A DNA stretch of 64,000 nucleotides from Luzula sylvatica (Eukaryota > Streptophyta > Magnoliopsida > Poales > Juncaceae): the NCBI GenBank assembly GCA_946800325.1, contig OX326957.1, positions 58,250,977-58,314,976 of the forward strand. Reading direction: 5' to 3'. The position numbers and the translations under genes were made by a program. The notes beneath the pieces are model-generated. The model was not told the origin of the DNA, ran no database searches, and worked only from the letters and a program-made list of their open reading frames with translations. Shown piece by piece: positions 24,143 to 35,163 of the stretch (positions within the stretch are counted from its first letter, which is position 1; the number at the start of each line of letters is the position of its first letter).

Positions 24143-25185
24143 TATTCTTTTTCGGGGATAATAGGATTTTGCCAGTGGTCAAATGCCAATCACGTGACAC
24201 GTCTCAAGCAGTTTTCTCAAATAAAAAACATAGTGAAAAGAGAGGAAAATATTATATACAAAATTAATAACCTATAATAATAATAATTAGTTTATTAACT
24301 ATTATGCACGATCGTGTTGTAGTTAATTGTTTAGACAAACATGAGACGCCAGTCCTCTTTAACTCCAATGGAGATGAACAGAGCAGTTAAAGTATTTGAC
24401 CAGGGCTCCTAAGTCCTAACTTTCTCTTTTTATGGGGACATTTCTTTGTGGCTCTTGGTATGGCTAGTTTTGTTTGTGGTGCGGTGATACTATTTTATGT
24501 TTTTTTTTTGTTTATTTACAAGCCCTTAGGCGATACTATTTTATGTTGAAAAATAATTAGGTGTAATCGATCCGAACCGACCCGAATCGAATACGGCTAA
24601 ATATTCAGATTCGAATAAAATTATTCTAATTTTAACGGATCCGAATCTTTTTTTCGGATCTGGATCCGAAATTCATAAAATTATGGAAAATTTTGATATG
24701 GAGACCAAATAAGTTTGCAATTACCTAAAATAGACAACAAAGTTTCAAAATTTGAGTTATAACACTCTCGACATTTCAAAAGTCGAGAGGTTTTAAAATC
24801 GGTCGACCTTTCAAAAGTCGAACGGTTTAATCTCCATTAACATATCTCAGACGTTTGATTTAATTACTTAAAATCCCTCGACCTTTCAAAAGTCGGTCAA
24901 CTTATTGCCACCTCCTCGGGAACCATCAAACAGAAAAGTGTTCGACTTTTCAAACGTCGAACGTTTTTCTCACTCTCCCAACTTCCAACTTCCACCGACC
25001 TTCATTAAAATCCTTTCGACCTTTGAAAGGTCAAACGTTTTGGCTATTTTAAACCCCCCCCCCCATTTCGGTCCCCACTCTCACCCAACTCTCACTCTCA
25101 CTCTCACTTTCTCTCTTCTAAATTCTGTCCCACCATCTCTCTCCCTCACGTTTCTTCTTCCCCACTCTTTCCCTCTTGTCCCCAC

Positions 25186-25225
25186 TCCCTCTCTCTCTCT
25201 CTCATATTTTTCCTCTTTTTTCCCA

Positions 25226-25270
<45 letters not shown>
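25186..25270. repeat. (CT)n-rich leader microsatellite
   Basis: CT dinucleotide runs directly before the PMD start codon, inside the MULE. Apparent Leu/Ser-repeat open frames here are artefacts of the repeat. Confidence 0.85.
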
Positions 25271-25272
<2 letters not shown>

Positions 25273-25282
25273 ACATTTAATT

Positions 25283-26028
25283 ATGTCATTTGATGATGGT
25301 ATATCGTCGGGTCCAATCGAAACAGACGTGTTATTTTCGCAACAAAATCATCGATACGAAAGAATTCGACATGATAGAATCGCTATACGTTTCGAGCAAA
25401 AATCCACCTCTTGGAAAAAATGGAAAATTACGGACCAAAGAATGGTGAATCGGATTTTTATCCGATAATGCAGTGTGCCGTCAATAAGTTGAATCAATCA
25501 TTACTCACGGCTTTAGTCGAACGGTGGCATCCCGAGACGAATACATTTCACATGAGATGCGGTGAAATGACTGTTACCCTTCGAGATGTCGCGCTTCTTA
25601 CTGGATTATGCGTTGACGGTAATCCAGTTATCACTCCGTATATTTCTTCGTCTAATTTAAAACAAGAAGTACTTAGATTATTAGGACGATGTTCGGATGA
25701 ATGGGCGAAAGAAAAACCCCGTCTAAAATTGAGTGGGTTGCTCATTAATTTCGAGCAATCGAGTCAAGGCAGAGATGAAGAATATTGTGATCAGCGAACT
25801 CGGGCTTTTATTTTGTATTTTTTGGGTTCTGTCTTGTTTCACGACTCGAGCACGGCTTCGATTCCCGCAAGATACATTTTGCTTTTAGAGGATTTTGATA
25901 GATGTAGAGAGTACGCATGGGGAGCAGCTGCATTGGCTCATTTGTACACAGCGCTTTCATTTACCGCACTGATTGATCATGATCATGCATATGGATGGTT
26001 CTCTCTTCTTCAGGTTTTTCTAAATTAA
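25283..26028 (+). pseudogene. Plant mobile domain (PMD) protein fragment, frameshifted
   Basis: Recognised as a PMD protein (the domain of MAIN/MAIL1 and of many plant transposons). The first frame from ATG 25283 has the typical opening SGPIETDVLFSQQNH. After a one-base slip in the T-run near 25456-25461 the frame continues as FYPIMQCAV, then LLTALVERWHPETNTFHMRC, GEMTVTLRDVALLTGLCVDG and a YAWGAAALAHLYTAL helix. It stops after FSLLQ at a likely splice donor (26014), and the rest of the PMD, normally starting WAWERI, is absent. It is a 5' portion of a PMD gene carried inside the MULE. Whether it was captured or is the remains of the element's own gene is open. Confidence 0.8.
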
Positions 26029-27415
26029 AATTTTTTAAAAATTAAAAACAAAATAGTTTGAGAAATTAAATATCACCGGTTTCATCACCAAAAGGTCAAT
26101 TACATTTTATTGATAAATCGTAAATTTGCGAATTTATTTCAATAGTTTGAGAAATTAAATATTTTAGATCATTATATGTAATATAAATGGGTACATTTAT
26201 CATTTTTTGATTATCACATTCGTAACGGGGAATTGGACCATTCAAATTAACGGTCCCGTTCCAATAAACAACTAAGTTTTGCATATTGCTACAGCGTATA
26301 AAAAATAAAAATCAGTACAAACTATAAATACAAAATTATTTAATAAACAATAATAATGATAATAAAATTACCTTGAGAATAAAGAAGAGGAAAATGAGGG
26401 ATGAATTAAGCTTAATGGAAAGAAGACGATGAAAATGAAGGAGGCTTGGGGTGGCTTAAATAGGTAAATTTATCGACTTTTGAAATGTAGAAGGGACAAC
26501 AAAATGTCCGACTTTTGAAAGGTAGAGAAATCCACTTAATTTTCAAGCTCTCGACCTTTGAAAGGTCGAGCAGTTTCGTTCGACATTTGAAATGTTGAAA
26601 GATATTAATGAAGATAATTAGCATCAGTTAGTTAGTGGTTAAGGACTGAAAGTGTCCGACTTTTGAAAGATCGACCGATTTTAAAACCTCTCGATTTTTG
26701 AAATGTCGAGAGTGTTATAACTCAAATTTTGGAACTTCGTTGTCTATTTTAGGTAATTGCAAACTTATTTGGTCTCCATATCAAAATTTCCCTAAAATTA
26801 TTCGAATCCGGATCCTAATCCCAATCCGGATACTATCCGGATCCGAATGACAATAAAAACGGATATCCGTTTTTCATAATTTATTTTACATTTAAATGAC
26901 TATGATCTCATGGATCTAATAAAAATTCATATTCACATGACTCGGGATCCATGAACCAATTTTATTTAAAAAAATACATGAAATCTATTTTCAAGATATC
27001 TTCAAATCTCAAATTTATTTCTCTCTTCTCCAAGATTTTTCCTCTCTCTTTTCTTTTTTTTTCAAGTTTTCCGAGTGTTTTTTTTCTTCTTCTAAAAATC
27101 AAGATTTTCTCAACATTTTTTGAAAAATTATGTACTCTCTAGATATTATTAAGTATTATTTTAATTTTGTTTGAATGTCGAAGGTAAAATAAATAGTTAT
27201 GTTACATATCAAATATCCGTTTTAATTATCTGAATAAGATCCGTATCCGTATTCGTATCCGACAATATCCGAACCGTATTCGTATCTGTTTTATATCCGA
27301 ACCGTATCCGGACCTGAGTTGTTCCATATCCGAATATACGTATCGGAAAAATATGGATACAGATTTGGTATGACCACTATCCGAACCGGATATGAACTGT
27401 TTACATCCCTGGATA

Positions 27416-28192
27416 ATCTATTTGATCATCTCGTGGTTATTGAGAATCAATGAAATCAAATGGTTCTATTTATCAATATTTTTGACTTGTTTTTACGAAC
27501 CAAGGTCGAAAGGATTGAAAAAATCATTCACAATCACTGATAAAGGATTTCATGAGAAGTTCAAGATTATAAATTCTTTTGAAAAATCAAATGAATTCAG
27601 TCTTATGCATACGTGAGGAAGGTAATCAAAAAAGAAAGAAGAACGCATCTTCCTTCTTTTACCACTTAGGAGCCGTCCGAGATGAAAGCCTCGTTTTGAA
27701 TGAGAGAAAGAAGTGTTCTCTCACTTTCGTCGTTGTTTTTATTTTTGTTACTTCGAAAGTAGCTGTTTCAGCTTCAACCACAGGGATTATGATATTTCGT
27801 TTTATTTTTCATCAAATGAATGTCATCTTTTTTTGAAAATCCTAGTTATTCTTGGCATGTTATTGGAAAATCTCACTACTATTACTCAAGCATGAAATGT
27901 ATGCTTGGATATTTGTCCCGTGGTCAAATCGGATATGCAATTATTAGAATTAGAATAATTGTGGGAGACTCCAACGATGGATATGCAAGCATGATAACTT
28001 ATATGTTATTTTATATCGTCATGAATCTAGGAACTTTTGCTTGCATTGTATTATTTGGTCTACTCATCGAACTGATAACATTCAAGACGATATTGCAGGA
28101 TTATACACGAAAAATCTTATTTTCTCTCTCCTCAGCTCCATGTTTATTATCCCTAGGAGGTCTTCCTCCGTTAATATATAATCATGGGCTAA
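27416..28192 (+). pseudogene. ndhB: Nuclear copy of plastid ndhB (intron end plus exon 2), decayed
   Basis: Nuclear plastid-DNA insertion. At about 27671-27712 the bases GAGCCGTCCGAGATGAAAGC and AATGAGAGAAAGAAG match the domain V/VI end of the ndhB group II intron, with an internal deletion in the domain V hairpin. Exon 2 follows: VTSKVA-S-AS-T in one frame, [11 protein letters not shown] and LENLTTITQ in another, then [42 protein letters not shown] and [10 protein letters not shown] near 27920-28180. Several frameshifts and substitutions make it non-functional. ndhB encodes an NDH-complex subunit in chloroplasts; here it is a relic. Upstream 27416-27660 looks like the remaining intron. The sequence after 28192 does not continue ndhB. 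Confidence 0.85.
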
Positions 28193-29234
28193 GGTTATGA
28201 ACATATAATCATGGAATCGACTTGATCAACAAATTATAAGTTCATTCCATGTTGGACCAGACCGGAATATGGTTATGTACAATCTTATTACGAAAATGTG
28301 TCCTTCAAGAGTATGAAAATTAGATACTATGTCGACATATTGATCCATATGCCTTAGTATTCTATGTTAAGATTAGGTACATGCGTAATCATACCTGTTT
28401 TTTATATATCTTTATTTGGGTATCATATTGACTTCTTGAGACTTGTATCGAATTAATAAATAGGTTGAATTGTATAATTTTTTTTTATATATATAAGGTA
28501 TCCACCCGATAACAAAAATCAAAGCAACATGATGTCTGACTCGGGCCGTTCAAAAAGTAAGTTGGGAATTGGGAAGGACTTAGAGAGTCGAATTTGATAA
28601 AAAAGAAGAAGATTATATGTGATTTTTATGCGAAAAATAAATAGTTTGAAGGTTATAATATATAGTACCAAATGGTTTGTAGAATTAAAAAAATGTTTTG
28701 AAATGATATTTGTTTTTTGGGTTGTTCTATGATAGATCCATTTCTTATCATGTATCCTTCTTCAAAAATTATTTTAAAAAATTTCAAGTATGTATCAATT
28801 AATTACATAAAATTTATGTTTGACATAGCATTAAATGATAAATATACAATTGAATCTTACAAAAAAAAAACATTAGTTAACAAATATTCAAAATATTTTT
28901 TTTGAAAATGAATCTATCATAAGAAAATTGGTCTATCATAAAACTCTCCTTGTTTTTTTTACTTGAATAAATTACTATTTTCTTAGATCATCGTGAAATT
29001 CATTTTCTACTAGTCAAAATTTTGAATGAAATTATTCATTTTCATATGGGAATAATTTTACATTTACGAATTAGATTTTCCATATTTAAAGATTTAAAAT
29101 TGGAATTCTAATTTCGAATTCTAAAATATAACATAAAAAAACAGAGAGATCAAATCTTAAATTTTAGAAAACCGAAAATCCAAATCTAAATAATGCGGAG
29201 TTTTTGAAAGTATTCAGAGAATAAGATTTTTCAT
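28193..29234. other. Intergenic, possibly more plastid-derived DNA
   Basis: 28200-28400 reads like further organellar non-coding sequence adjoining the ndhB relic, but I cannot assign it. The remainder is AT-rich with no recognisable gene or repeat border. Confidence 0.3.
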
Positions 29235-29237
29235 TAA

Positions 29238-30627
29238 CGTTTGGCAAGCAAAATTATTAGAGTGGAATTGAATTATAAGGTGGAGGAGTAAAAAATTCTG
29301 GAATTAGTAATTCCACAGTTTGTTTGGATGTTCAAATTATGAAATGCTGAAAAATATAATTCTTTGTTTGGTTGTTTAAAAATTTTAGGAATTTTGTTAT
29401 TAAAATGTAACAATAATATTTCGTTAAAATTGATAACAAATATTAGTATTATAGTAATATTATTATATGATTGTAATATTATTGTAATAATATTAGTTTG
29501 ACAAAAAATATTATTATAATTTAGCATTATTGCAATATACAATTATAATAATATTATTGTATAAAATAATATTATATTATATGCATACAATATATTATAA
29601 CAATAATTTTAATATATTAAATGTACTTTTATATTATTATAATATTATATTGTATATTTTAATATATACTTAAACTAATATAAATTACATAATAACAATA
29701 TTAAAATTTCAAATTTACTGGTATATTATTATAATATTATATTAATATATTATTATATAATAAAACTAGTATAATTATTTGAACATAATTTATATTATAT
29801 TATAAATTATATAATAATAATATTAAAATATTAATAGTACTTTGATATTATTATATTACTATAAAATATATATTGCAATTAATATAATTATTTTAATATA
29901 TTAAAATAATTTTAGAAACTATATAATAATAATATAAACATATTAAATGTACTTTTATATTATTATTAATATATACTACAATTAATATAATTTTTTTATT
30001 ATTTTAACATAATTAATATACTGTTAGAAATTATATAATAATAATATAAAAATATTAAATGTACTTTTATATTATTATAATAATATATTTTATATATTAA
30101 TATTTATTATAATTAATATAATTCTTCTACTATTTAACTATTTTAATATAATTAATGTAATAATAGAAATTATATAATAATTATAATATTATTTTAATTA
30201 TATGTATATAATATTTATATTATTATAGTAATATACAATATTATATTAATTATATTAATAATTTATTTATTACATACCAATTATATTGCATACCAAATAT
30301 ACAATATTATTTTCATTATATTGCATACCAATTATATTAATAATTAATATATGAGATACAATATTTATTTATTACAGCAAAATTTCATTATAGTTAAAAT
30401 GAAATTAATTATAACTATTTGATTAATTATTTGGCTTAATTGGATTTGAGTTTTCCATCATCTTGGCACTCCAAGTTTTTGTGGAATCAAATTTATCCCA
30501 AAAAATGAAATAATAAGAACCTCCACTTTGAAATTCACCTCCAATTCCACAAGCCAAACAAAGAATTAAGATTTGCCTCATCTTGAAATTCTAATTCCAT
30601 TATAATTCCACCTCTCCAAACATGCCC
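29238..30627. mobile_element. PIF/Harbinger-like non-autonomous element with extremely AT-rich core
   Basis: The right terminus, read inward, is GGGCATGTTTGGAGAGGTGG; the left has CGTTTGGCAAGC and the matching subterminal words TGGAATTGAATTATAAGGTGG. Trinucleotide TAA is present on both outer sides (29235-29237 and 30628-30630), as expected for PIF/Harbinger. Between 29390 and 30410 the DNA is almost only A and T, in overlapping ATTATAATAATAT words with repeated blocks such as TTAAATGTACTTTTATATTA. No transposase frame. Confidence 0.55.
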
Positions 30628-31343
30628 TAAGAATTCTATATTATCTTAAATCAGATGATTTATGTCTATCTGTTAGTTGTTGATATGGTTGAAAATTACG
30701 TTGTAAATAAGTTTAATATAAATTATATCATCAGATAAGAGTTTCAACTTGAAAAAAAATAAAAAAAAAAAGTGTATATGCAATTCAAAACAAAAAACAA
30801 AAAACAAATTTAAAAATGATAAGGATAAATTTCAAATAAAATCATGATTCTCTTTCTCTAAATCTAACTAATAAATGAAACCATGATTCTGTTTCTTCTA
30901 AATTCCATCAATAAATAAAATCAAGATTCTATTTCCATGTTTTGTATTTTGTATTTCCATATTTGTTTCATTCCCAAGTCTCGTGGATTCACTAATGAAT
31001 CCAAATTCTTTGATTGTTTCTTCTTCTTCGTTTAAATTTTCAATTTAAGACTTCCGAAATATTCCAATTTCAATGAAAACTCAATAGTCAATTTTTTGTT
31101 GGTATGCCTTGAATGATTTTGATTTCCTCTTGTGTTGTTTCAACAACCGGCCCTAGCTTAGGCCCAAAAAATTCGGGATTCGATTTCAAAATTTTAGGAG
31201 TTCTAAAATTTTCGAAAAAAATAATTTGTCAAGTTTAAAATAAGTATAATTACAATAAAATTATTAATGATCATAATTTTTTTGTGATTTATTGGTAGAA
31301 CAACTATATATCTTATGAGAGGTTATGACATTCAAATACCTAT

Positions 31344-31737
31344 GGACCGTTTGGTTAATATTTTGGAGAATACATTGGCATGAAATATGCAAAGAAATTT
31401 CATGTCACGACAAATCATTCCGTTGCATATTCTATTATCATGTTTTATTGGTACATTTATTTATGCCATAACATACTCTAAAAATATAAAAATGAGTTCA
31501 ATTATGAAATACTTGACCTATTAATTTTTTGAAAGGAAAATAAAATATATTTCCTCCTCATAGGAATATAAAAAAACCACCAATTTTGATGGTAATCTTA
31601 TTCCCATCAACTATTCCCTAGGAAATCGAGTATTCTTTTATTTTATTAGCTAGTGTGTAAATCAAATATGAGAATAAAATAAATTATGATGAATGTCAAG
31701 ACATACTGATCTTAAAGCACACGAACCAAACGGCCCC
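31344..31737. mobile_element. PIF/Harbinger-like MITE
   Basis: Left terminus GGACCGTTTGGTT, right terminus the inverse of GGGGCCGTTTGGTT. The trinucleotide TAT flanks both sides (31341-31343 and 31738-31740). 394 bp, non-coding. It sits inside a longer repeat whose outer words CAACAACCGGCCC (31149) and GGCCTGGTTGTTG (31816) are also inverted. Confidence 0.6.
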
Positions 31738-32106
31738 TATTTTTTTTAACCAAAATATTATGAAAATATGTAAATTTTTTTTGGTGTAGACTCCACTTGA
31801 AAATCCAGAATCAGGCCTGGTTGTTGCATCATCATAATCTTCTTCACACGCCTAATATTATTACTTAAATATGCATTACATACATATATTTGCTTCTTAT
31901 TTAGTGGTATTTATTCATATATTATAAAAAATTTATTGTATTTCTTATTATTTAGTGGTATTTAATCGTGATCAAGTGGACCAATTGGACGAGACGAGCT
32001 TGTAATTTTCTTGTTTTTTCGATATATAAATATTTAGCATTGAAAGAAAAAAATTATAAAAATATATGATTACTTGTTTTTTTAATTAATACTCATTACT
32101 TATTAT

Positions 32107-32617
32107 CTATGTTGCACGAATACGAATACAAATATCGTATCTGATACGATACAGATACGTCGATACGACAATGTTAAAAAAAATCACAGATACGAATACG
32201 ACTATATAATTATTATTTTAATATATTTATATTATATATAATTAATAAATTAAATAATATTTTTAAATTAAATATCATGACAATAAATAAAATGAACTAA
32301 ACAATATAAGTATCATAAAAGTATCATAAACTTATTATAAAAATATTTTAGGACTAATTTAAAAGTATCCTAGAAGTATCTTAGAAGTATCCAATATAAT
32401 TTATTTAAAATATTATGGACCAAAATATATAATAGACCGAAATATCCTAAATGAAATACCACAACCCAATCCTATTGTATTTTCGTTGTGTCCGAAAAAT
32501 ATAAATATTAAAATAATCGAATACGTCATGTGACGTATCCGATACATGTCCCAGTCGTATCGCATCCTTATCCGTATCCGTGTACTAATGTATTTTTTAA
32601 TTATCAGCGTAACATAG
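32107..32617. mobile_element. hAT-like MITE, GATACG-rich family, copy near fucosyltransferase A
   Basis: Starts CTATGTTGCACGAATACG and ends GCGTAACATAG, the same termini as the copy at 2645. Both arms are rich in GATACG/CGTATC words; the core is AT-rich with TATCATAAAAGTATC words shared with the 2645 copy. The flanking 8-mers do not match, so the target duplication has eroded. It ends about 450 bp before the fucosyltransferase A start. Confidence 0.65.
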
Positions 32618-33071
32618 ATTATTTTTGCTTTTTTACGTGTTGTTTAGAAAAAATGAATTAATCACTTATTTCCTTACATTTATATTACTGTTTCGAAGAT
32701 TAAAAAAAAAAATATCTCACATGACAAATGGACATGTAAATAAACACATTTTCTCTACTCATCATGTACCACAAAAAATCTTTGAACAAGTCCAAATTCG
32801 TACTTCACAAAGTCAATAATCCAATTTCCTGTCTCAACCTATTGCATTGAATTCTTATTTAAAGAACTCCAAACCTCTCCATTTAGGCAATCACAAAGAC
32901 CTCTTTCATATGTCGAAAGCAATCTCCTGCTTAATTTGAATGGAGAGCAAATAATTCTCAAATAGTTTTCAGAACATGCATGAGAGCAACAACTAAGAAT
33001 TTCAAGCACAAATTAAATACAAACCATCGTCTTCTTCATCGCGACATTACCAAAACCTTCTTCTTCTCACC

Positions 33072-34700
33072 ATGAGTCCTCTCTCAACCTCCAACTCTCG
33101 CTCCAGTTCTTCCAATTCACAGGCCAACTTCTATTACGTGACCCCAGTTCTTGGTTTCGCTCTTCTGAGCGCCTTAGTTCTCTTTTCGTATCTCGATTTC
33201 TCTTCTTTCTCCTCTCCGGTGACAGTATCCTCTCCCTTCCCAGTTACCACCATAGCTGAAAAATTCACTCCTTCTCCAGTTACCACCACAGCTGAAGAAA
33301 TTACTCCCTCTCCAGTTATCAGCACCGCCGTTGATTCAATCGGATCGAGGCCGAAACAAACTTTCTCCGATTTGATTTCAACATTCGATAGATGGGATCA
33401 TGAAATTGGCTGCGAAAGATTTCAGGACAAATTCAAGGGATGGAAAGTCAATGCTTCAGCTGTACAGGAAATTGACCGGTACCAATGTTCGGAGTTACAA
33501 ATGTCACATGCCAGTGTATATGTCAAAATTGCCTCATGGGTACCGGACATTCTAGACGGGTTGTACCAATGTCGATGCGGGTTGAGCTGTCTTTGGACCC
33601 GAAACGAAGCTCTCGCTGATAAAGCCGATGTGTGGCTTTGGGTCACTTTTCATCTCGAAAACGTGATTAATCTTTCTTTCTTTCTTAATATATATCTAGT
33701 TGATTATGATGAATTTTCTTGCAAATTGACTCTTCCTAATTATGGAATTTTCCAAGTCAACAAATTGAACAGAATTGCACTATTATTAATTGACATTGTC
33801 TTTTTGATGAATGGAAGTGTTTTTTGTGTTGTTACAGAGGACTGAAGGAGGTCCACTTCATGCATTTTTCCAAATCGAGGCGCCTAGGTGGCGATCAGGA
33901 CACGAGGACATTTTCATCAGTTATCATGCGAGTAGTGAAGTTCAGGCTACTTATGCCGGCAAATTTTTCAGAATTAATCGTAGTTACAATGTACCGAACC
34001 ATAAACGTGACGTAAGTGCTTACAAAAAATTACTCACTATCAATCATTTGAGCCTATTAAATTGCGTAAGGTTAATATATCACTTGGTCTGTAACAATTT
34101 CTTTTTATGTTATTTCAGGATGTATTGGTATACTGGTCTTCGTCGAATTGTCTTGGGCACCGAGACGAAACTGCAAAAAAGTTTCTCTCGCTAGTCTCGC
34201 ACCACTCCATGGGAAAATGTCTCAACAATGTAGGAGGCCTCGATATGGCACTATCCATGTACCCAGATTGCCAGATGGCGGAGAACCCGATCCCCCATTG
34301 GTGGGACCACCTTCATTGCGCCATGTCACACTATAAATTCGTACTCGCCATTGAGAACACATTCACCGAAAGTTATGTCACGGAGAAATTATTCTATGCT
34401 TTGGATGTTGGGTCCGTGCCGATTTACTTTGGTGCACCCAATGTGTGGGACTTGGTGCCGCCGAACTCAATTATCGATGCATCTAAGTTTAGGTCTATCG
34501 AGGAGTTGGCAGAGTACGTCAAGGCCGTTGGAGAGGATCCCGTTGCCTACGCGGAGTTTCATGCATGGAGACGATGCGGTGTTATGGGAAATTATGGCAA
34601 GGTGAGACTGGCGAGCCTCGACACGTTGCCGTGTAGATTGTGCGAAGAAGCTAGTGTTAGAGGAGGAAGAAAAGCGCCATTGATTAGAACAACTTCGTAA
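33072..34700 (+). CDS. FUT13: Alpha-1,4-fucosyltransferase (FUT13/FUTC type), copy A, 3 exons
   Basis: Golgi type II glycosyltransferase of family GT10 that transfers fucose from GDP-fucose to make Lewis-a ends on plant N-glycans. Exons 33072-33662, 33838-34011 and 34119-34700 give 448 residues (family about 400). A short N-terminus is followed by a membrane anchor around residues 22-42, then a Pro/Thr-rich stem with three repeats of a PSPVTTTAEEIT-like unit, which explains the extra length. Conserved blocks: WDHEIGCERF, SWVPDILDGLYQCRCGLSCLWT, GHEDIFISYHASSEVQATYAG, VLVYWSSSNC, LNNVGGLD, HLHCAMSHYKFVLAIENT, ESYVTEKLFYALDVGSVPIYFG and HAWRRCGVMGNYGKVR. The exon 1 donor (GTGATT after AAC) was chosen by phase and is the least certain border. 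Unlike copy B, there is no intron in the DVGSVPIYFG block. The frame is intact. Confidence 0.92.
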
Positions 34701-34947
34701 TGAGGGTTAGGTTAAACCTGATCTGTATTGGTTCCAAATCCAATTTGTATTGGTTTTGTATCTAAAAGATGGATTGATAATATTTTTGATTTTGTATGTG
34801 TATTGTGAAAATGGATCCAGGACCAGGACAAACCTATTTGTTAATTTTTCTCTCTTAATTTTTTTTCAATTTTTTTTTTTATGTTATTCCTTTTTTTTTG
34901 TAATAGTTTAGAGGTGTATACCGTATACGTGAATACATGACGTAAGT

Positions 34948-35020
34948 TTCAAACTAAAGGATTTTAAGTTTCAAACTAAAGAATTTTGGGGAACTTAAAA
35001 TTCTTTAGTTTAAAACTTAA
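34948..35020. repeat. Short inverted repeat
   Basis: AAGTTTCAAACTAAAG occurs twice in direct orientation and is followed by an inverse CTTTAGTTTAAAACTT around GGGGAACTTAAAATTC. It could fold into a hairpin. It is the target DNA for the SINE insertion just downstream. Confidence 0.6.
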
Positions 35021-35027
35021 ACGTCAG

Positions 35028-35163
35028 GTCAATGGGCCCATAGCCTAGTTGGTTGATTGTGAGGCACAAAAAATCATGTGTTGTGAGAGATTGTGGGTTC
35101 GATCCCCATTGACATCAATGGACGGAGGATATATGAGCCTTCTCCATTTATTCAAAAAAAAAA
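35028..35163 (+). mobile_element. tRNA-derived SINE with 16-bp target duplication
   Basis: Starts GTCAATGGGCCCATAGCC. The A box is TAGCCTAGTTGGTT and the B box GGGTTCGATCCCC, correctly ordered and spaced for a pol III promoter. The body ends GAGCCTTCTCCATTTATTC then an A-tail. The 16-bp duplication AAAACTTAAACGTCAG lies at 35012-35027 and 35164-35179. It cannot be a functional tRNA gene, since no full cloverleaf follows. The same family is at 12492-12674 in opposite orientation. Confidence 0.85.

Larger units (their letters stand above)
24685..26792. mobile_element. Mutator-like element (2.1 kb) carrying a PMD gene
   Basis: Left end GGAAAATTTTGATATGGAGA, right end the inverse of GGGAAATTTTGATATGGAGA. 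The inverted repeats match almost perfectly for about 140 bp and contain several CTCGAC-TTTCAAAAGTCGAG words. The exact 9-bp target duplication TAAAATTAT lies at 24676-24684 and 26793-26801. It is inserted into an older hAT-like MITE. Inside are a CT-rich leader with a long (CT)n run (25186-25270), a broken plant-mobile-domain gene, and further CTCGACxTTTxAAAGGTCGAG words near the right end. No MULE transposase was recognised, so mobilisation was probably in trans. Confidence 0.85.
24558..27411. mobile_element. hAT-like MITE, GGATCCGG family, split by a MULE
   Basis: Left arm 24558-24684 starts TAGGTGTAATCGATCCGAAC; right arm 26793-27411 ends CTGTTTACATCCCT. These are the termini of the element at 8105-9086, and the inner right-arm words (TATCCGAACCGGATATGAAC, and GGTATGACCACTAT in inverse) match too. 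The MULE at 24685-26792 interrupts it. No exact 8-bp duplication remains at the outer borders; the right border runs directly into the plastid-derived segment. Confidence 0.65.

Noticed and set aside
24905..25273. A Pro/Leu/Ser-rich frame before the PMD gene
   Set aside because: It spans MULE terminal words and a CT repeat; no domain, and it lies in the leader of the PMD fragment.
27671..27712. A functional group II intron
   Set aside because: Only the domain V/VI end of the ndhB intron is visible, with deleted bases in domain V; no maturase or 5' part is present.
35028..35163. A tRNA gene, because of good A and B boxes
   Set aside because: No acceptor stem or anticodon arm can be paired; it has an A-tail and a 16-bp target duplication, so it is a SINE.
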